From contig RGVT01000018.1 in NCBI GenBank assembly GCA_010027105.1, positions 1-16,421 on the forward strand: 16,421 bases of DNA, given 5' to 3'. Origin of the DNA: Planctomycetia bacterium. GTDB taxonomy: Bacteria > Planctomycetota > Planctomycetia > Pirellulales > UBA1268. Positions 7,353-14,222 of the stretch are shown one piece after another. The position numbers were made by a program, and so were the translations under genes. The notes below the pieces were generated by a model that did no database searches, was not told where the DNA came from, and saw nothing but the letters and a program-made list of their open reading frames with translations. Each line of letters opens with the position of its first letter. The stretch's first letter is position 1.

Positions 7353-7916
7353 CTACCCGCCGATGGCGGTCAGGGCTTCCTGGGCAAGGCGTGCCAGTCG
7401 CGGGTCGGATGCCGCCGCCGCCCGCTCGAGGGCCGCCCGCGCGGAGCCCGCTGCGGGGCCGATCCTGCCGAGCGCCCACGCCGCCCGCTCGGCCACCGCC
7501 CGATCCGGCGCCGCATCGAGGCAGCCGGCGAGCGCGGCCGTCGCCGCCGCCGCATCCCTCCCAGACCGCCCGAGCAGAGTGGTCGCCCAGTAGGCCACGA
7601 GCGCATGGTCGCTGCTCACCAGCGGCACGAGGTCGGCGACGGTGTTCGGCGGCGGAGCCCCGAGGTCTTCGAGGGCCGCCACGGTCCACTCGCGGACCTG
7701 CTCGTCGGCGTCGCCGCAGGCCTTCACGAGCGGCACGGCCGCCGCGACCGCCTCGCGGCCCGCGCGGCACAGCCGCTCCGCCGCGTCGGCCCGCGTGGCG
7801 GCGTCAGCCGCGGTGAGCCGGCCGATCAGGACGTCGATTTCCGGCGGCGGGCCGTCGAGGCCGGGCATGGTCGTGTCGATTTCCGGCGGCGGGTTCACTC
7901 GGTCGGCGACGGGCAT
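7353..7916 (-). CDS. HEAT-repeat protein
   Basis: This 187-aa protein consists mostly of HEAT/PBS-lyase-type helical repeats: AATRADAAERLCRAG, DEQVREWTVAALEDLG, HALVAYWATTLLGRSG, RAVAERAAWALGRIG and DPRLARLAQEALTAIG, each about 35-40 residues apart. Such repeats form a protein-protein docking surface; no catalytic residues are visible. ATG 7916 is chosen because an upstream start at 7970 would overlap the divergent plus-strand gene at 7964. The first 28 residues are a degenerate 14-residue tandem duplication (both halves end PPPEID), so ATG 7868 in the second copy is an alternative start. It may be co-transcribed with the downstream secreted EEP gene. Confidence 0.8.
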   Translation of the reverse strand: MPVADRVNPPPEIDTTMPGLDGPPPEIDVLIGRLTAADAATRADAAERLCRAGREAVAAAVPLVKACGDADEQVREWTVAALEDLGAPPPNTVADLVPLVSSDHALVAYWATTLLGRSGRDAAAATAALAGCLDAAPDRAVAERAAWALGRIGPAAGSARAALERAAAASDPRLARLAQEALTAIGG

Positions 7917-7963
7917 TATCGTGGCCGACGCGGCCGCCCGACAACCGCAGCGAGGCACGACGA

Positions 7964-8449
7964 ATGGCACGCACGGCGTTCATCCTCGGAGAGATTCTCT
8001 TTCTGGCGATCGCCCAGGTGTGTGGCGGGCCGCCGTGGACGCTCGTGGGGGTGGCGGCGTTTCTGCTCGCGATGGGCGCCGGGCCGCGCGGCGGCACGAT
8101 CGCGCTTCTCGCCCCGGCCCTCGTGTGGCTCGGGCTGTCGCGGGCCACCGGCGACCGCGAATTCTTCTTCCCCTACACCATGCACCTGGCGGCGGCCGTC
8201 GCCTGCGGGCTCGGAACTCGCGGGCCGGCGTGGGGCCTGGCGGGGGGAGGCGGCGTCGTGGCGACGTTCCTCGCGATCCGCTCGATCCAGCAGGCGACCG
8301 CGCGGGTGCTGGCCGTGGAGTTCGCCGTGGCGGCGGCCATCCTCGCGGGAGTCACGGCCATGCGGGTCGGGTGCCCGCGGCGACGGGGCCTCGATGCCGC
8401 GATCGTGGCCGCGGCGGCCCTGCTCGCATGGGCCGGGCTCGCGCTCTGA
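7964..8449 (+). CDS. Small polytopic membrane protein, unknown function
   Basis: This 161-aa protein is almost entirely hydrophobic, with roughly five to seven predicted membrane segments (about residues 5-20, 25-39, 44-58, 72-84, 90-105, 114-133, 143-160) and short charged loops (SRATGDREFFFP, GCPRRRG). I recognise no family motif. Start ATG 7964 has GAGG about ten bases upstream and gives a well-formed first helix (AFILGEILFLAIAQV). It is divergent from the HEAT-repeat gene with 47 bp between starts, so the two probably share a promoter region. Function cannot be assigned from sequence. Confidence 0.72.
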   Translation: MARTAFILGEILFLAIAQVCGGPPWTLVGVAAFLLAMGAGPRGGTIALLAPALVWLGLSRATGDREFFFPYTMHLAAAVACGLGTRGPAWGLAGGGGVVATFLAIRSIQQATARVLAVEFAVAAAILAGVTAMRVGCPRRRGLDAAIVAAAALLAWAGLAL

Positions 8450-8472
8450 GGGCCGCGCCGGGCCCGCGGCCG

Positions 8473-8501
8473 TTGTGACGGACCGGCGCCGGCGGTAGGC
8501 T
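8473..8501 (+). promoter_or_regulatory. Sigma70-like promoter TTGTGA-N17-TAGGCT
   Basis: TTGTGA (8473-8478) and TAGGCT (8496-8501) are separated by exactly 17 bp in an otherwise gene-free 92-bp gap and lie 40 bp before the start codon at 8542. The -35 matches TTGACA at four of six positions, and the -10 keeps the T-A-x-x-x-T frame. This probably drives the secreted 149-aa protein gene. Confidence 0.5.
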
Positions 8502-8541
8502 CGCTGGTCAACCGATCACGCCCGTCCCGAGAGGAGCCACC

Positions 8542-8991
8542 ATGCAGCGACGAGTCCCGTCTTGCGTTTCCCCCGCCGGTCTCGCGAGGGCCTCGATGGC
8601 GGCGGTTCTGATCGTGGCCGGGAATGCGGTGAGCGCTCCCGCGGCCGACGCGCAGGCCTCCCTGCAGCTCGCTCCGCACGGCACGCGGTTCGAGTTCGAG
8701 GTGACCGAGAGCCACGACTCCGAATACCTGGGCGACACGCCGTCGCACGTGGGTCGCGACGGCGGCCTCACCGTGCGGCCGAACGTGGCCCTCGGCGACG
8801 CCGTCTACCGCACCGCCGGCACCGAACCGCGGATCGTCGGCCGGGTGACGCGCGTGGAGTGGAACCGCGTGAGCGGCAGCCTGGAGGTGGAGTTCGACCC
8901 CGAGCCGTTCGTGAGGGTCGCGGTCGGCGACGAGGTGTGGGTTGACCTCAACCCGAAGCCGGTCCCGCCCGACGCGGCCGGCGATCGGTAG
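8542..8991 (+). CDS. Secreted small protein, unknown family
   Basis: This 149-aa protein has a hydrophobic N-terminal segment (ASMAAVLIVAGNAVS) and a probable signal peptidase site after APAADAQA (about residue 39). The mature part is about 110 residues, acidic and beta-rich (RFEFEVTESHDSEYLG, AVYRTAGTEPRIVGRVTRVEW, SLEVEFDPEPFVRVAVGDEVWVDL), suggesting a small periplasmic or extracellular beta domain. I recognise no family. Start ATG 8542 follows a strong GAGAGGAG ribosome-binding site at 8529-8536; M19 is a weaker alternative start. The 71-aa Cys-rich gene begins 11 bp after its stop, so the two are probably one operon. Confidence 0.78.
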   Translation: MQRRVPSCVSPAGLARASMAAVLIVAGNAVSAPAADAQASLQLAPHGTRFEFEVTESHDSEYLGDTPSHVGRDGGLTVRPNVALGDAVYRTAGTEPRIVGRVTRVEWNRVSGSLEVEFDPEPFVRVAVGDEVWVDLNPKPVPPDAAGDR

Positions 8992-9002
8992 GCGGAGGCG
9001 GC

Positions 9003-9218
9003 ATGGACGACGCGCTCTGCACCGATCGAGGCGGGCAGTCGTGCGGCACCTGCCGGTTCTGGAAGCGCGCCGCGGGGGACGACCCACGGGGCAGCTGGGG
9101 GCAGTGCCGGCGGATGCCCCCCACGGTGCCCGAGGTGGGCGACGACAAACTCGTGCACGTGGGCGTGTGGCCCCACACCGACGTCGCCGACTGGTGCGGC
9201 GAATGGAACGCCCCGTAG
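9003..9218 (+). CDS. 71-aa Cys-rich (possible metal-binding) protein
   Basis: This short acidic protein has five cysteines. Four form a likely metal or Fe-S site: SCGTCRFW (C14, C17), GQCRRMPP (C35) and WCGEW (C65), with aromatic residues flanking each. The layout C-x2-C, then C-R-x-x-P, then a final CGEW looks like a conserved small zinc- or Fe-S-binding family, but I cannot name it with certainty. GGAGG (8994-8998) lies four bases before ATG 9003, and the gene is 11 bp after the secreted protein gene. The stop codon TAG (9216-9218) is the first three bases of a GACAGGCTTCAGCCTGTC palindrome element. Confidence 0.75.
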   Translation: MDDALCTDRGGQSCGTCRFWKRAAGDDPRGSWGQCRRMPPTVPEVGDDKLVHVGVWPHTDVADWCGEWNAP

Positions 9219-9322
9219 GACAGGCTTCAGCCTGTCATGTATGCCGACAGGCTGAAGCCTGTCCTACGGGATTGACAGGCTGAAGCCTGTCCTACGGGAT
9301 TGACAGGCTGAAGCCTGTCCTA
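9216..9322. repeat. Palindromic repeat cluster 1 (four copies, two converging genes)
   Basis: There are four copies of the perfect 18-bp palindrome-type hairpin GACAGGCTTCAGCCTGTC (8-bp arms), each carrying TAG on one side. One copy is in plus orientation (9216-9236). Three are in minus orientation (9246-9266, 9274-9294, 9302-9322), the last three spaced exactly 28 bp apart with identical 7-bp spacers CGGGATT. The outer TAGs are the stop codons of the converging genes at 9003-9218 (+) and 9320-9808 (-). As RNA each copy forms a stable stem, so the array may serve as a bidirectional transcript end or mRNA 3' protector. It resembles REP-type extragenic palindromes. Confidence 0.9.
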
Positions 9323-9808
9323 CTTGCGGGCGGGGGTGTCGCGCTGGAGCGTGCCGGTGCCGAAGGGGGAGGTCTGGCTCGACGAGCCGTCGGAACGGCG
9401 GGTGATCGAGCCGGAGCCGAACTTCTGCGTCTGGCCGGTGACGGTGCGGCCGGAGCGGTCGGTCTCGGTGACGAGCGAGCCCGAGCCGAAGGGGCGCGTC
9501 TGCGTGGTCGTGCCGTCGGACCACCGCGTGATCGTTCCCGAGCCGAACTTCTGCGTCTGACCGGTGATCGTGTGGCCGTCGCGGGTGCGCTCCGTGGTGA
9601 TCGAGCCCGAGCCGAACGGGCGTGTCTGGCTCGACGAGCCGTCGGTGCGGTGCGTGATCGAGCCGGAGCCGAAGGGGGTGGTCGTGCCGGTGCGGGGAGG
9701 GGCGCTGCCGGCGTGCGGGGGCGCGGGCGCCGAGGGGTTGCCCGCGCTCACCGGGAGAGGGACGAATCCACAGAGGACCGCGACGACGAGCGACGCACGC
9801 AGCGACAT
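9320..9808 (-). CDS. Secreted FGSG tandem-repeat protein
   Basis: This 162-aa protein has a signal peptide (LVVAVLCGFVPLPVSA, cleavage near residue 22), a Pro/Ala-rich linker (to about residue 45) and then a low-complexity beta-type repeat region. Units begin F/PFGSG at F46, F65, F88, F107, F130 and F149. Spacing alternates 19 and 23, giving a 42-residue (126-bp) higher-order period. Short units read SITxRxDGSSSQTRP; long units read SITTERTRDGHTITGQTQK. They are rich in Gly, Ser, Thr and Arg, without Cys, which suggests an extended or beta-solenoid-like surface or matrix component. GGGAG lies upstream of ATG 9808, and a good promoter precedes it. The stop TAG is the TAG of a palindrome element. 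Confidence 0.8.
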   Translation of the reverse strand: MSLRASLVVAVLCGFVPLPVSAGNPSAPAPPHAGSAPPRTGTTTPFGSGSITHRTDGSSSQTRPFGSGSITTERTRDGHTITGQTQKFGSGTITRWSDGTTTQTRPFGSGSLVTETDRSGRTVTGQTQKFGSGSITRRSDGSSSQTSPFGTGTLQRDTPARK

Positions 9809-9853
9809 GGCGAAATGCTCCCGGGAGGCGGGCTGAACGAGCCTGCTACGACG

Positions 9854-9883
9854 AGGATACCCCGCTCAGGGGGAGGCTGTCAT
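9854..9883 (-). promoter_or_regulatory. Sigma70-like promoter ATGACA-N18-TATCCT
   Basis: Read on the minus strand, ATGACA (9878-9883) matches TTGACA at five of six positions. It is followed after 18 bp by TATCCT (9854-9859), about 45 bp before the start of the FGSG-repeat gene. It lies in the 184-bp gap between two divergent start codons, an expected promoter position. Confidence 0.55.
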
Positions 9884-9911
9884 CCCCGGCCGTGCGGGCC
9901 GCCGCGGCGGG

Positions 9912-9942
9912 TTGGCCCGCGGGGGCGGCGATCCGCTATCCT
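9912..9942 (+). promoter_or_regulatory. Candidate promoter TTGGCC-N19-TATCCT
   Basis: TATCCT (9937-9942), the same -10 hexamer as the divergent promoter, lies 50 bp before ATG 9993, with TTGGCC (9912-9917) upstream. The 19-bp spacer is long and the -35 poor, so the -10 is the more credible half. Confidence 0.35.
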
Positions 9943-9992
9943 TCCCGCGGCTTTCCGCCCGGGTCACGCACCACTCCCTCAGGGCCCACGCC

Positions 9993-10391
9993 ATGTCCGA
10001 GACACTTTCCGAGTTCGACGGCTGCGACCTTCTGGCCAGGCTGTTCCGCGCCCGGGGCTACGCGATCAAGCGCAACCAGCTGTTCCGCGAGTACGGCGTG
10101 GAGTTCCACATCGACGGCTGGGACCCCAAGGCGCGGGTGGGCTTCGAGTTTCTCACGAGCGAGGACGACGACCACGACGACCTCTCGCTCGAGGAATACA
10201 AGACGCTCGCCGACGCCCAGCGGCGCGGCGAACTCGCGCTGTTCATCATCGACGAGGTGGAGCCGGTGTCGGCCGAAGCCCTCGCGGCCGAGGCGCACGA
10301 GTTTCTCGACGAGGTCGCCGCGGCGGCCCGGGCCCGGCAGAAGCGGGCCAAGCGCCGACCGAAGGCCGCCAAGAAGAAGAAAAAAAAGTAG
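9993..10391 (+). CDS. 132-aa acidic protein with poly-Lys tail, unknown family
   Basis: This hypothetical protein starts at ATG 9993 (MSETLSEFDGCDLLARLF). The frame is open to a TTG at 9912, but that stretch overlaps the likely promoter. The core has a helix, then REYGVEFHIDGWDPKARVGFEFLTSE, an acidic run (EDDDHDDLSLEEY), and ELALFIIDEVEPVS. The strand pattern with D...E-F-x vaguely recalls a PD-(D/E)XK nuclease-like core, but the catalytic Lys is not evident, so I do not assign it. A helical segment and a very basic tail (KRAKRRPKAAKKKKKK) end the protein, possibly contacting nucleic acid. Its stop TAG (10389-10391) is the first three bases of a palindrome element. Confidence 0.72.
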   Translation: MSETLSEFDGCDLLARLFRARGYAIKRNQLFREYGVEFHIDGWDPKARVGFEFLTSEDDDHDDLSLEEYKTLADAQRRGELALFIIDEVEPVSAEALAAEAHEFLDEVAAAARARQKRAKRRPKAAKKKKKK

Positions 10392-10467
10392 GACAGGCTT
10401 CAGCCTGTCATCCCACGTAGGACAGGCTTCAGCCTGTCATCCCACGGACGACAGGCTTCAGCCTGTC
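10389..10467. repeat. Palindromic repeat cluster 2 (three copies)
   Basis: Three direct copies of GACAGGCTTCAGCCTGTC lie in plus orientation. The first two are preceded by TAG (10389-10409, 10418-10438); the third (10450-10467) is preceded by GAC instead. The period is 29 bp, and the spacer ATCCCACG is a one-base-longer relative of the cluster 1 spacer read on its minus strand (AATCCCG). The first TAG is the stop codon of the 9993-10391 gene. The array fills the gap between convergent genes and probably forms a ladder of stem-loops in either transcript. Confidence 0.9.
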
Positions 10468-10478
10468 GGTGTTCCCCA

Positions 10479-10493
10479 CGGGCGTCACGCCCG
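10479..10493. repeat. 15-bp inverted repeat centred on the GH130 stop codon
   Basis: CGGGCGT (10479-10485) and ACGCCCG (10487-10493) flank a single central base. The minus-strand stop codon TGA (10485-10487) occupies the exact centre. It lies 12 bp from the last GACAGGC palindrome. With a one-base centre it would open to a slightly larger loop as RNA; it may act as part of the transcript end. Confidence 0.55.
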
Positions 10494-11933
10494 CAGCGCC
10501 GTGAGGACGTCGGCCAGGGGCACCGTGGCGAACGTCGTGGCGAAGTCGCTCATCGAGTAGGGGATCACGAGCAGGCCCTCGTGGAGGAGGGCGCCGCAGC
10601 TGTAGACGACGTTCGGCACGTAGCCCGCCCGCTCGTTCTCGTCCGGGCTGAGCAGCGGCTCGTGGAGGCGGCCGAGCACCTTCGTGGGGTCGTCGAGATC
10701 GAGCAGGGCGGCGCCGATCGCGTACTTCCGCATCGGCCCCACGCCGTGCGTGAGCACGAGCCAGCCCCGCGGCGTCTCGATCGGGGAGCCGCAGTTGCCC
10801 ACCTGCACGAACTCCCACGGCTGCGTGGGCCGGAGCACCAGCCGCTTCGTGTGCCAGAAGTGGAGCATGTCGGACTGCATCACAAACACGTTCTCGCCGT
10901 CCTGCCGGGAGAGCATGGCGTAGGCCCCGTTGATCCGCCGCGGAAACAGCGCGAGGCCCTTGTTGGCGATCGCCGGTCCGTTGAGCGTGCTCATCTTGAA
11001 GTGCAGGAAGTCGTCGGTGGCGAGGAACTGCGGCAGCATCACGCTGCCGTCGAAGGCGGTGCAGGTGGCGTAGTAGCGGACCGTGCCGTCGGGCTCCTCG
11101 AACCGCACGAAGCGGGCGTCCTCGATGCCGTTGGTCTCGGCCGGCGAGTAGGGGAAGATCACCCGCTCGGAGATGTCCGACTCGGCGTCGCAGGCGATCT
11201 CGTAGTTGGCCCGCGCGAGCGCCAGGATCGCGGTGGTGAACGGCTCCCATTCCTTGCGTGGCACCCGCCGCTGCCGCGAGGCCTGGGCGAGCGCGGCCTC
11301 GAGGTCGGCGAGCGTGAAGTGATCGGGGAGGGCGTCGAACACGAGGTCCACGACGCCGTCCACGATGCCGAGCTCGGCGAGCTTGCACAGGAAGAGCGGC
11401 TTCTCGTAGCGGCTGTCGGCCACGACGTGCGGCGCGGTCACGAAGCCGGTGGGGGCCGCGAGCGTGATCGTGCCGGCGGAGTCGACCGTGCCCGTGCGGA
11501 AGCCCACGCTCGACACGTGCCCCTCGCCCGTGGCCCGCAGCGTGAGGATGAATCGCCGGGTGCCCGGCGGCAGCCCCTCCTGCCGCGGGTGCCAGACGAT
11601 CGAGGGATTGAAGAGCGCGGCGCTCTCGAGGGCGTATTCCTGGGTGAAGTACGACCCGATCAGGAGCTGCCGGGCCTCGCCCAGCGGCGCGTCGGTGAGC
11701 AGGTGGTGGCGGACGGCCTCGTAGCGCTCGCGGAAAAAGGCGAGCAGCCGCTGGTGACGGCCGTGAAATTCCGCGAGCACCTCCCCGATCAGCCGCTCCG
11801 CCTCGTCATCGGCGAGCGCCATGATCCGGCCGATGATCTTCATCGCCCGCTGGGGATGCTGCGGCTCGAAGGGCCGGTAGAGCACGCGGGCGTTGTTGGG
11901 CCGCAGGAGCACTCCGGTGCGGGTGACGTTCAT
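10485..11933 (-). CDS. GH130-family glycosidase/glycoside phosphorylase
   Basis: This 482-aa protein of glycoside hydrolase family 130 (beta-mannoside phosphorylases and beta-1,2-mannosidases) has a five-bladed beta-propeller. The catalytic acid motif NGIEDARF (D272) is visible. It is followed by propeller segments with NGP-x-IANKGLALFPRRING (around 318-336), GNCGSPIETPRGWLVLTHGVG (around 379-399) and the typical DENERAGYVPNVVYSCG (around 431-447). The N-terminal 100 residues are a helical extension (ALADDEAERLIGEVLAEF...) as in the longer GH130 subgroup. Start ATG 11933 gives a family-like N-terminus (VTRTGVLLRP); M31 is an alternative. Its 5' end overlaps the frame of the upstream glycosyltransferase gene by about 128 bp, so the two are coupled. 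The substrate is probably a beta-mannoside, but phosphorolysis versus hydrolysis cannot be decided here. Confidence 0.87.
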   Translation of the reverse strand: MNVTRTGVLLRPNNARVLYRPFEPQHPQRAMKIIGRIMALADDEAERLIGEVLAEFHGRHQRLLAFFRERYEAVRHHLLTDAPLGEARQLLIGSYFTQEYALESAALFNPSIVWHPRQEGLPPGTRRFILTLRATGEGHVSSVGFRTGTVDSAGTITLAAPTGFVTAPHVVADSRYEKPLFLCKLAELGIVDGVVDLVFDALPDHFTLADLEAALAQASRQRRVPRKEWEPFTTAILALARANYEIACDAESDISERVIFPYSPAETNGIEDARFVRFEEPDGTVRYYATCTAFDGSVMLPQFLATDDFLHFKMSTLNGPAIANKGLALFPRRINGAYAMLSRQDGENVFVMQSDMLHFWHTKRLVLRPTQPWEFVQVGNCGSPIETPRGWLVLTHGVGPMRKYAIGAALLDLDDPTKVLGRLHEPLLSPDENERAGYVPNVVYSCGALLHEGLLVIPYSMSDFATTFATVPLADVLTALRA

Positions 11934-14222
11934 GGCGGGATGGCGCGGGGGTGACGAGGGAATGCATGTCGGCGAGCGAGCCGAGCCAGGCGAGCGTCGA
12001 CTCGGCCCCCTGGTTGTCGTTGGTGCGGTCCTCGAGGAGGCCGTCGCGGCAGCCGCCCGTCGCCGGGTCGCAGAGGGCCAGGCCGACGACGTTGTGGCCG
12101 AGGAACCAGTCGAACGCCTCCCACGCGCGGTCGGCCCAGGCCGCGTCGCCGGTGGCGTGCCAGGCCTCGAGGCAGGCGGCGATCGTGGCCTGGGCCTCGA
12201 GGGGCTGCTGGTCGAACGCCGCCGCCGTGCCGCCCCGGGGGAAGAAGCCGCGGCTCCCCACCGGCGCGAACCGACCCGTCGGCGACCGCTGCACCGTCGT
12301 GAGCCACTCGAGCATCTCGAGACCGGCGTCGAGCGCCGCGCGGTCGGCCGTCCAGCGGCCGCTGGAGACGAGCGCCTGGCAGAGACGGGCGTTGTCGTAG
12401 GCCAGCACGTCCTCCGGCCAGGGCCAGCCGGGGCCCGCGTGGGCGCGCTTCAGGTCGAGCAGCCGGGCGGTGAGCTGCTTCCGCGCCCCCGCCACGCGGC
12501 GGTCGCCGTCGAGCCGGTACAGGTATTCCTGGATGCCGATGATGCCGAGCGCCCAGGCCCGCGGGCTCGTCGTGTCTAGGACCGCGTCGAGGGCGGGGGC
12601 GAACAACCGCATCGCCCAGGCCTGCAGGCCGGCGCGACGGCCGCGGCCGATGCAGGTGCCGAGCGCCACCACGGCCCGGCCGAGGCAGTCGTCGCTGCCG
12701 CCGTCGTCGAGCCAGCGGCGGTCGTAGGAGAAGAAGTTCCGAAATCGACCCGACCCGGGCAGGAAGGCGTGGCCGAGGAACGTGGCGTAGGTGGCCGCCG
12801 CGGGGGCCGTGGCCTGCGAGCCGAGGCCACGATCGTCGAACCGCACGTCGAGCTGCACCATGAGGGCCAGGGCCCGGGCGTTGTCGTCGGTGCAGTAGCC
12901 GTCGGCGGCGCTCGGCACGTCGAACGTCGCGTGCTGGAGGAGGCCGGTGGGGTCGGTGAGCCGCAGGAGGTGGTCGAGCCGCAGCGGCGGCAGCTCGTGC
13001 CGCGGCCGGGGCTCGGGCCGGTGCGGCGGGCCGGCCGGCCGTCGCGGCTGCGGCGGGCCTTCACGGCGACGCTCCCGCGGGCCAGCCGCAGCGCCGCGTC
13101 GTAGCGGCCGGCCACGCGGCTCCACACCATCTCGCGGCCGAGCCGCCAGGCCCGCGTGCAGAGGGCGCGGCGCCGGGTCTCGTCGCCGAGCAGGTCGCAG
13201 ACGGCCGTGGCGATCGCCGCGGGGGTGCCGAACGGCACGATCACGCCGCTGCCGCCGGCGAGCAGTTCCTGGGCGTGCCAGTAGGGCGTGGACACCACCG
13301 GCTTGCCGCAGCCGAAGGCGTAGGCGAGGGTTCCGGAGGTGATCTGGTCTTCGCCGAGGTAGGGCGTGACGTAGATGTCGGCCGCGGCGAGGAAGGCGAG
13401 CAGCTCGGGCATGTCGACGTAGCGGTCGTGGAACGCCACGTGCCGCTCCACGCCGAGCGCGGCGGCGAGCCGCTCGAGCTCGCGGCGGTAGCGCTCCCCC
13501 TCGCGGGCCACGAGGTGCGGGTGCGTGGCGCCGAGCACCACGTAGAGCACGTCGGGATGGCGGGCCACGATCGGCGGGAGGGCCTCGATCACGTGCTCGA
13601 TCCCCTTGGCGGGCGAGAGCAGGCCGAACGTGAGCAGCACGCGGCGGCCCTCGAGCGCGAGCCGCGGCTTGTGCGGGTCGGCCGGCTCGAGCGGCACGTC
13701 CGGAATGCCGTGGGGGATCACGTCGACGCGGTCGGCGGCCACGCCGTAGACGTCGTGGAGCAGGGCGCGGCCGCGGTCGGTCATCACGGCCAGGCGGGCC
13801 GAGAAGTGGATCACCCCGTCCATCACCCGCCGCTGCGCGGCCGAGGGGCGGGCGAGCACGGTGTGGAGCGTCGTGTGCACCGGCGCGCGGAGCTGCTGCA
13901 AAAGCGCGAGCACGTGGCCCCCCGCCTCGCCGCCGAAGATGCCGTATTCGTGCTGCAGCGACACGACGTCGGCGTTCCAGAGGTTCAGGAACGCGGCCGC
14001 CCGCTCGTAGCCCGCGGGGTCGTCGGCCCGCACCTCGAACGCAACCTCGGGAGGGTAGTCGTAGCAGGCGGTGCCGTCGTTCATCGGCACCACGAGGCAC
14101 TCCGCGCCGGGCAGACGCGCCGACACGGCCGCCCGCAGGTCGGCGGTGTAGGTGGCGATGCCGCAGCGGCGCGGCACGTAGTTGCCGACGAACGCGATCC
14201 GGTTGAGCGGGGGTGCATGCAT
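11806..14222 (-). CDS. GT4 glycosyltransferase fused to an alpha-helical domain, split by an apparent -1 frameshift
   Basis: The 5' part (14222 to about 13050) encodes a GT-B fold family 4 glycosyltransferase: IAFVGNYVPRRCGIATYT at the N-terminus, SLQHEYGIFGGEAG (88-101), VIPHGIPD, TFGLLSPAKGIEHVIEALP and the donor-site loop LGEDQITSGTLAYAFGCGKP (289-308). Conserved coding then switches to another frame near 13052-12995 and continues as ELPPLRLDHLLRLTDPTG...DGYCTDDNARAL...WPWPEDVLAYDNARL...NDNQGAESTLAWL, a helical domain resembling alpha/alpha-toroid glycosidases. No usable start codon precedes the second part in its frame, so this is one gene of about 800 codons needing a -1 shift (one base lost) in a run of CCGG repeats. 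It may be an assembly error or a real lesion. It lies upstream of GH130. Confidence 0.8.

Noticed and set aside
6405..8498. A 697-codon plus-strand frame across the EEP and HEAT genes
   Set aside because: It crosses several genes antisense or out of frame and has no recognisable motif; the opposite strand encodes a complete catalytic set.
9912..9992. TTG 9912 as start of the 132-aa protein
   Set aside because: It overlaps the probable -35/-10 region, and the added residues look non-conserved; ATG 9993 gives a normal N-terminus.
9216..10467. CRISPR array
   Set aside because: The repeats are short perfect palindromes and the spacers are 7-9 bp and nearly identical, not unique spacers; no cas genes are nearby.
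10581..11954. A 457-codon plus-strand frame antisense to GH130
   Set aside because: The minus-strand GH130 motifs are clear; the plus-strand product is low complexity.
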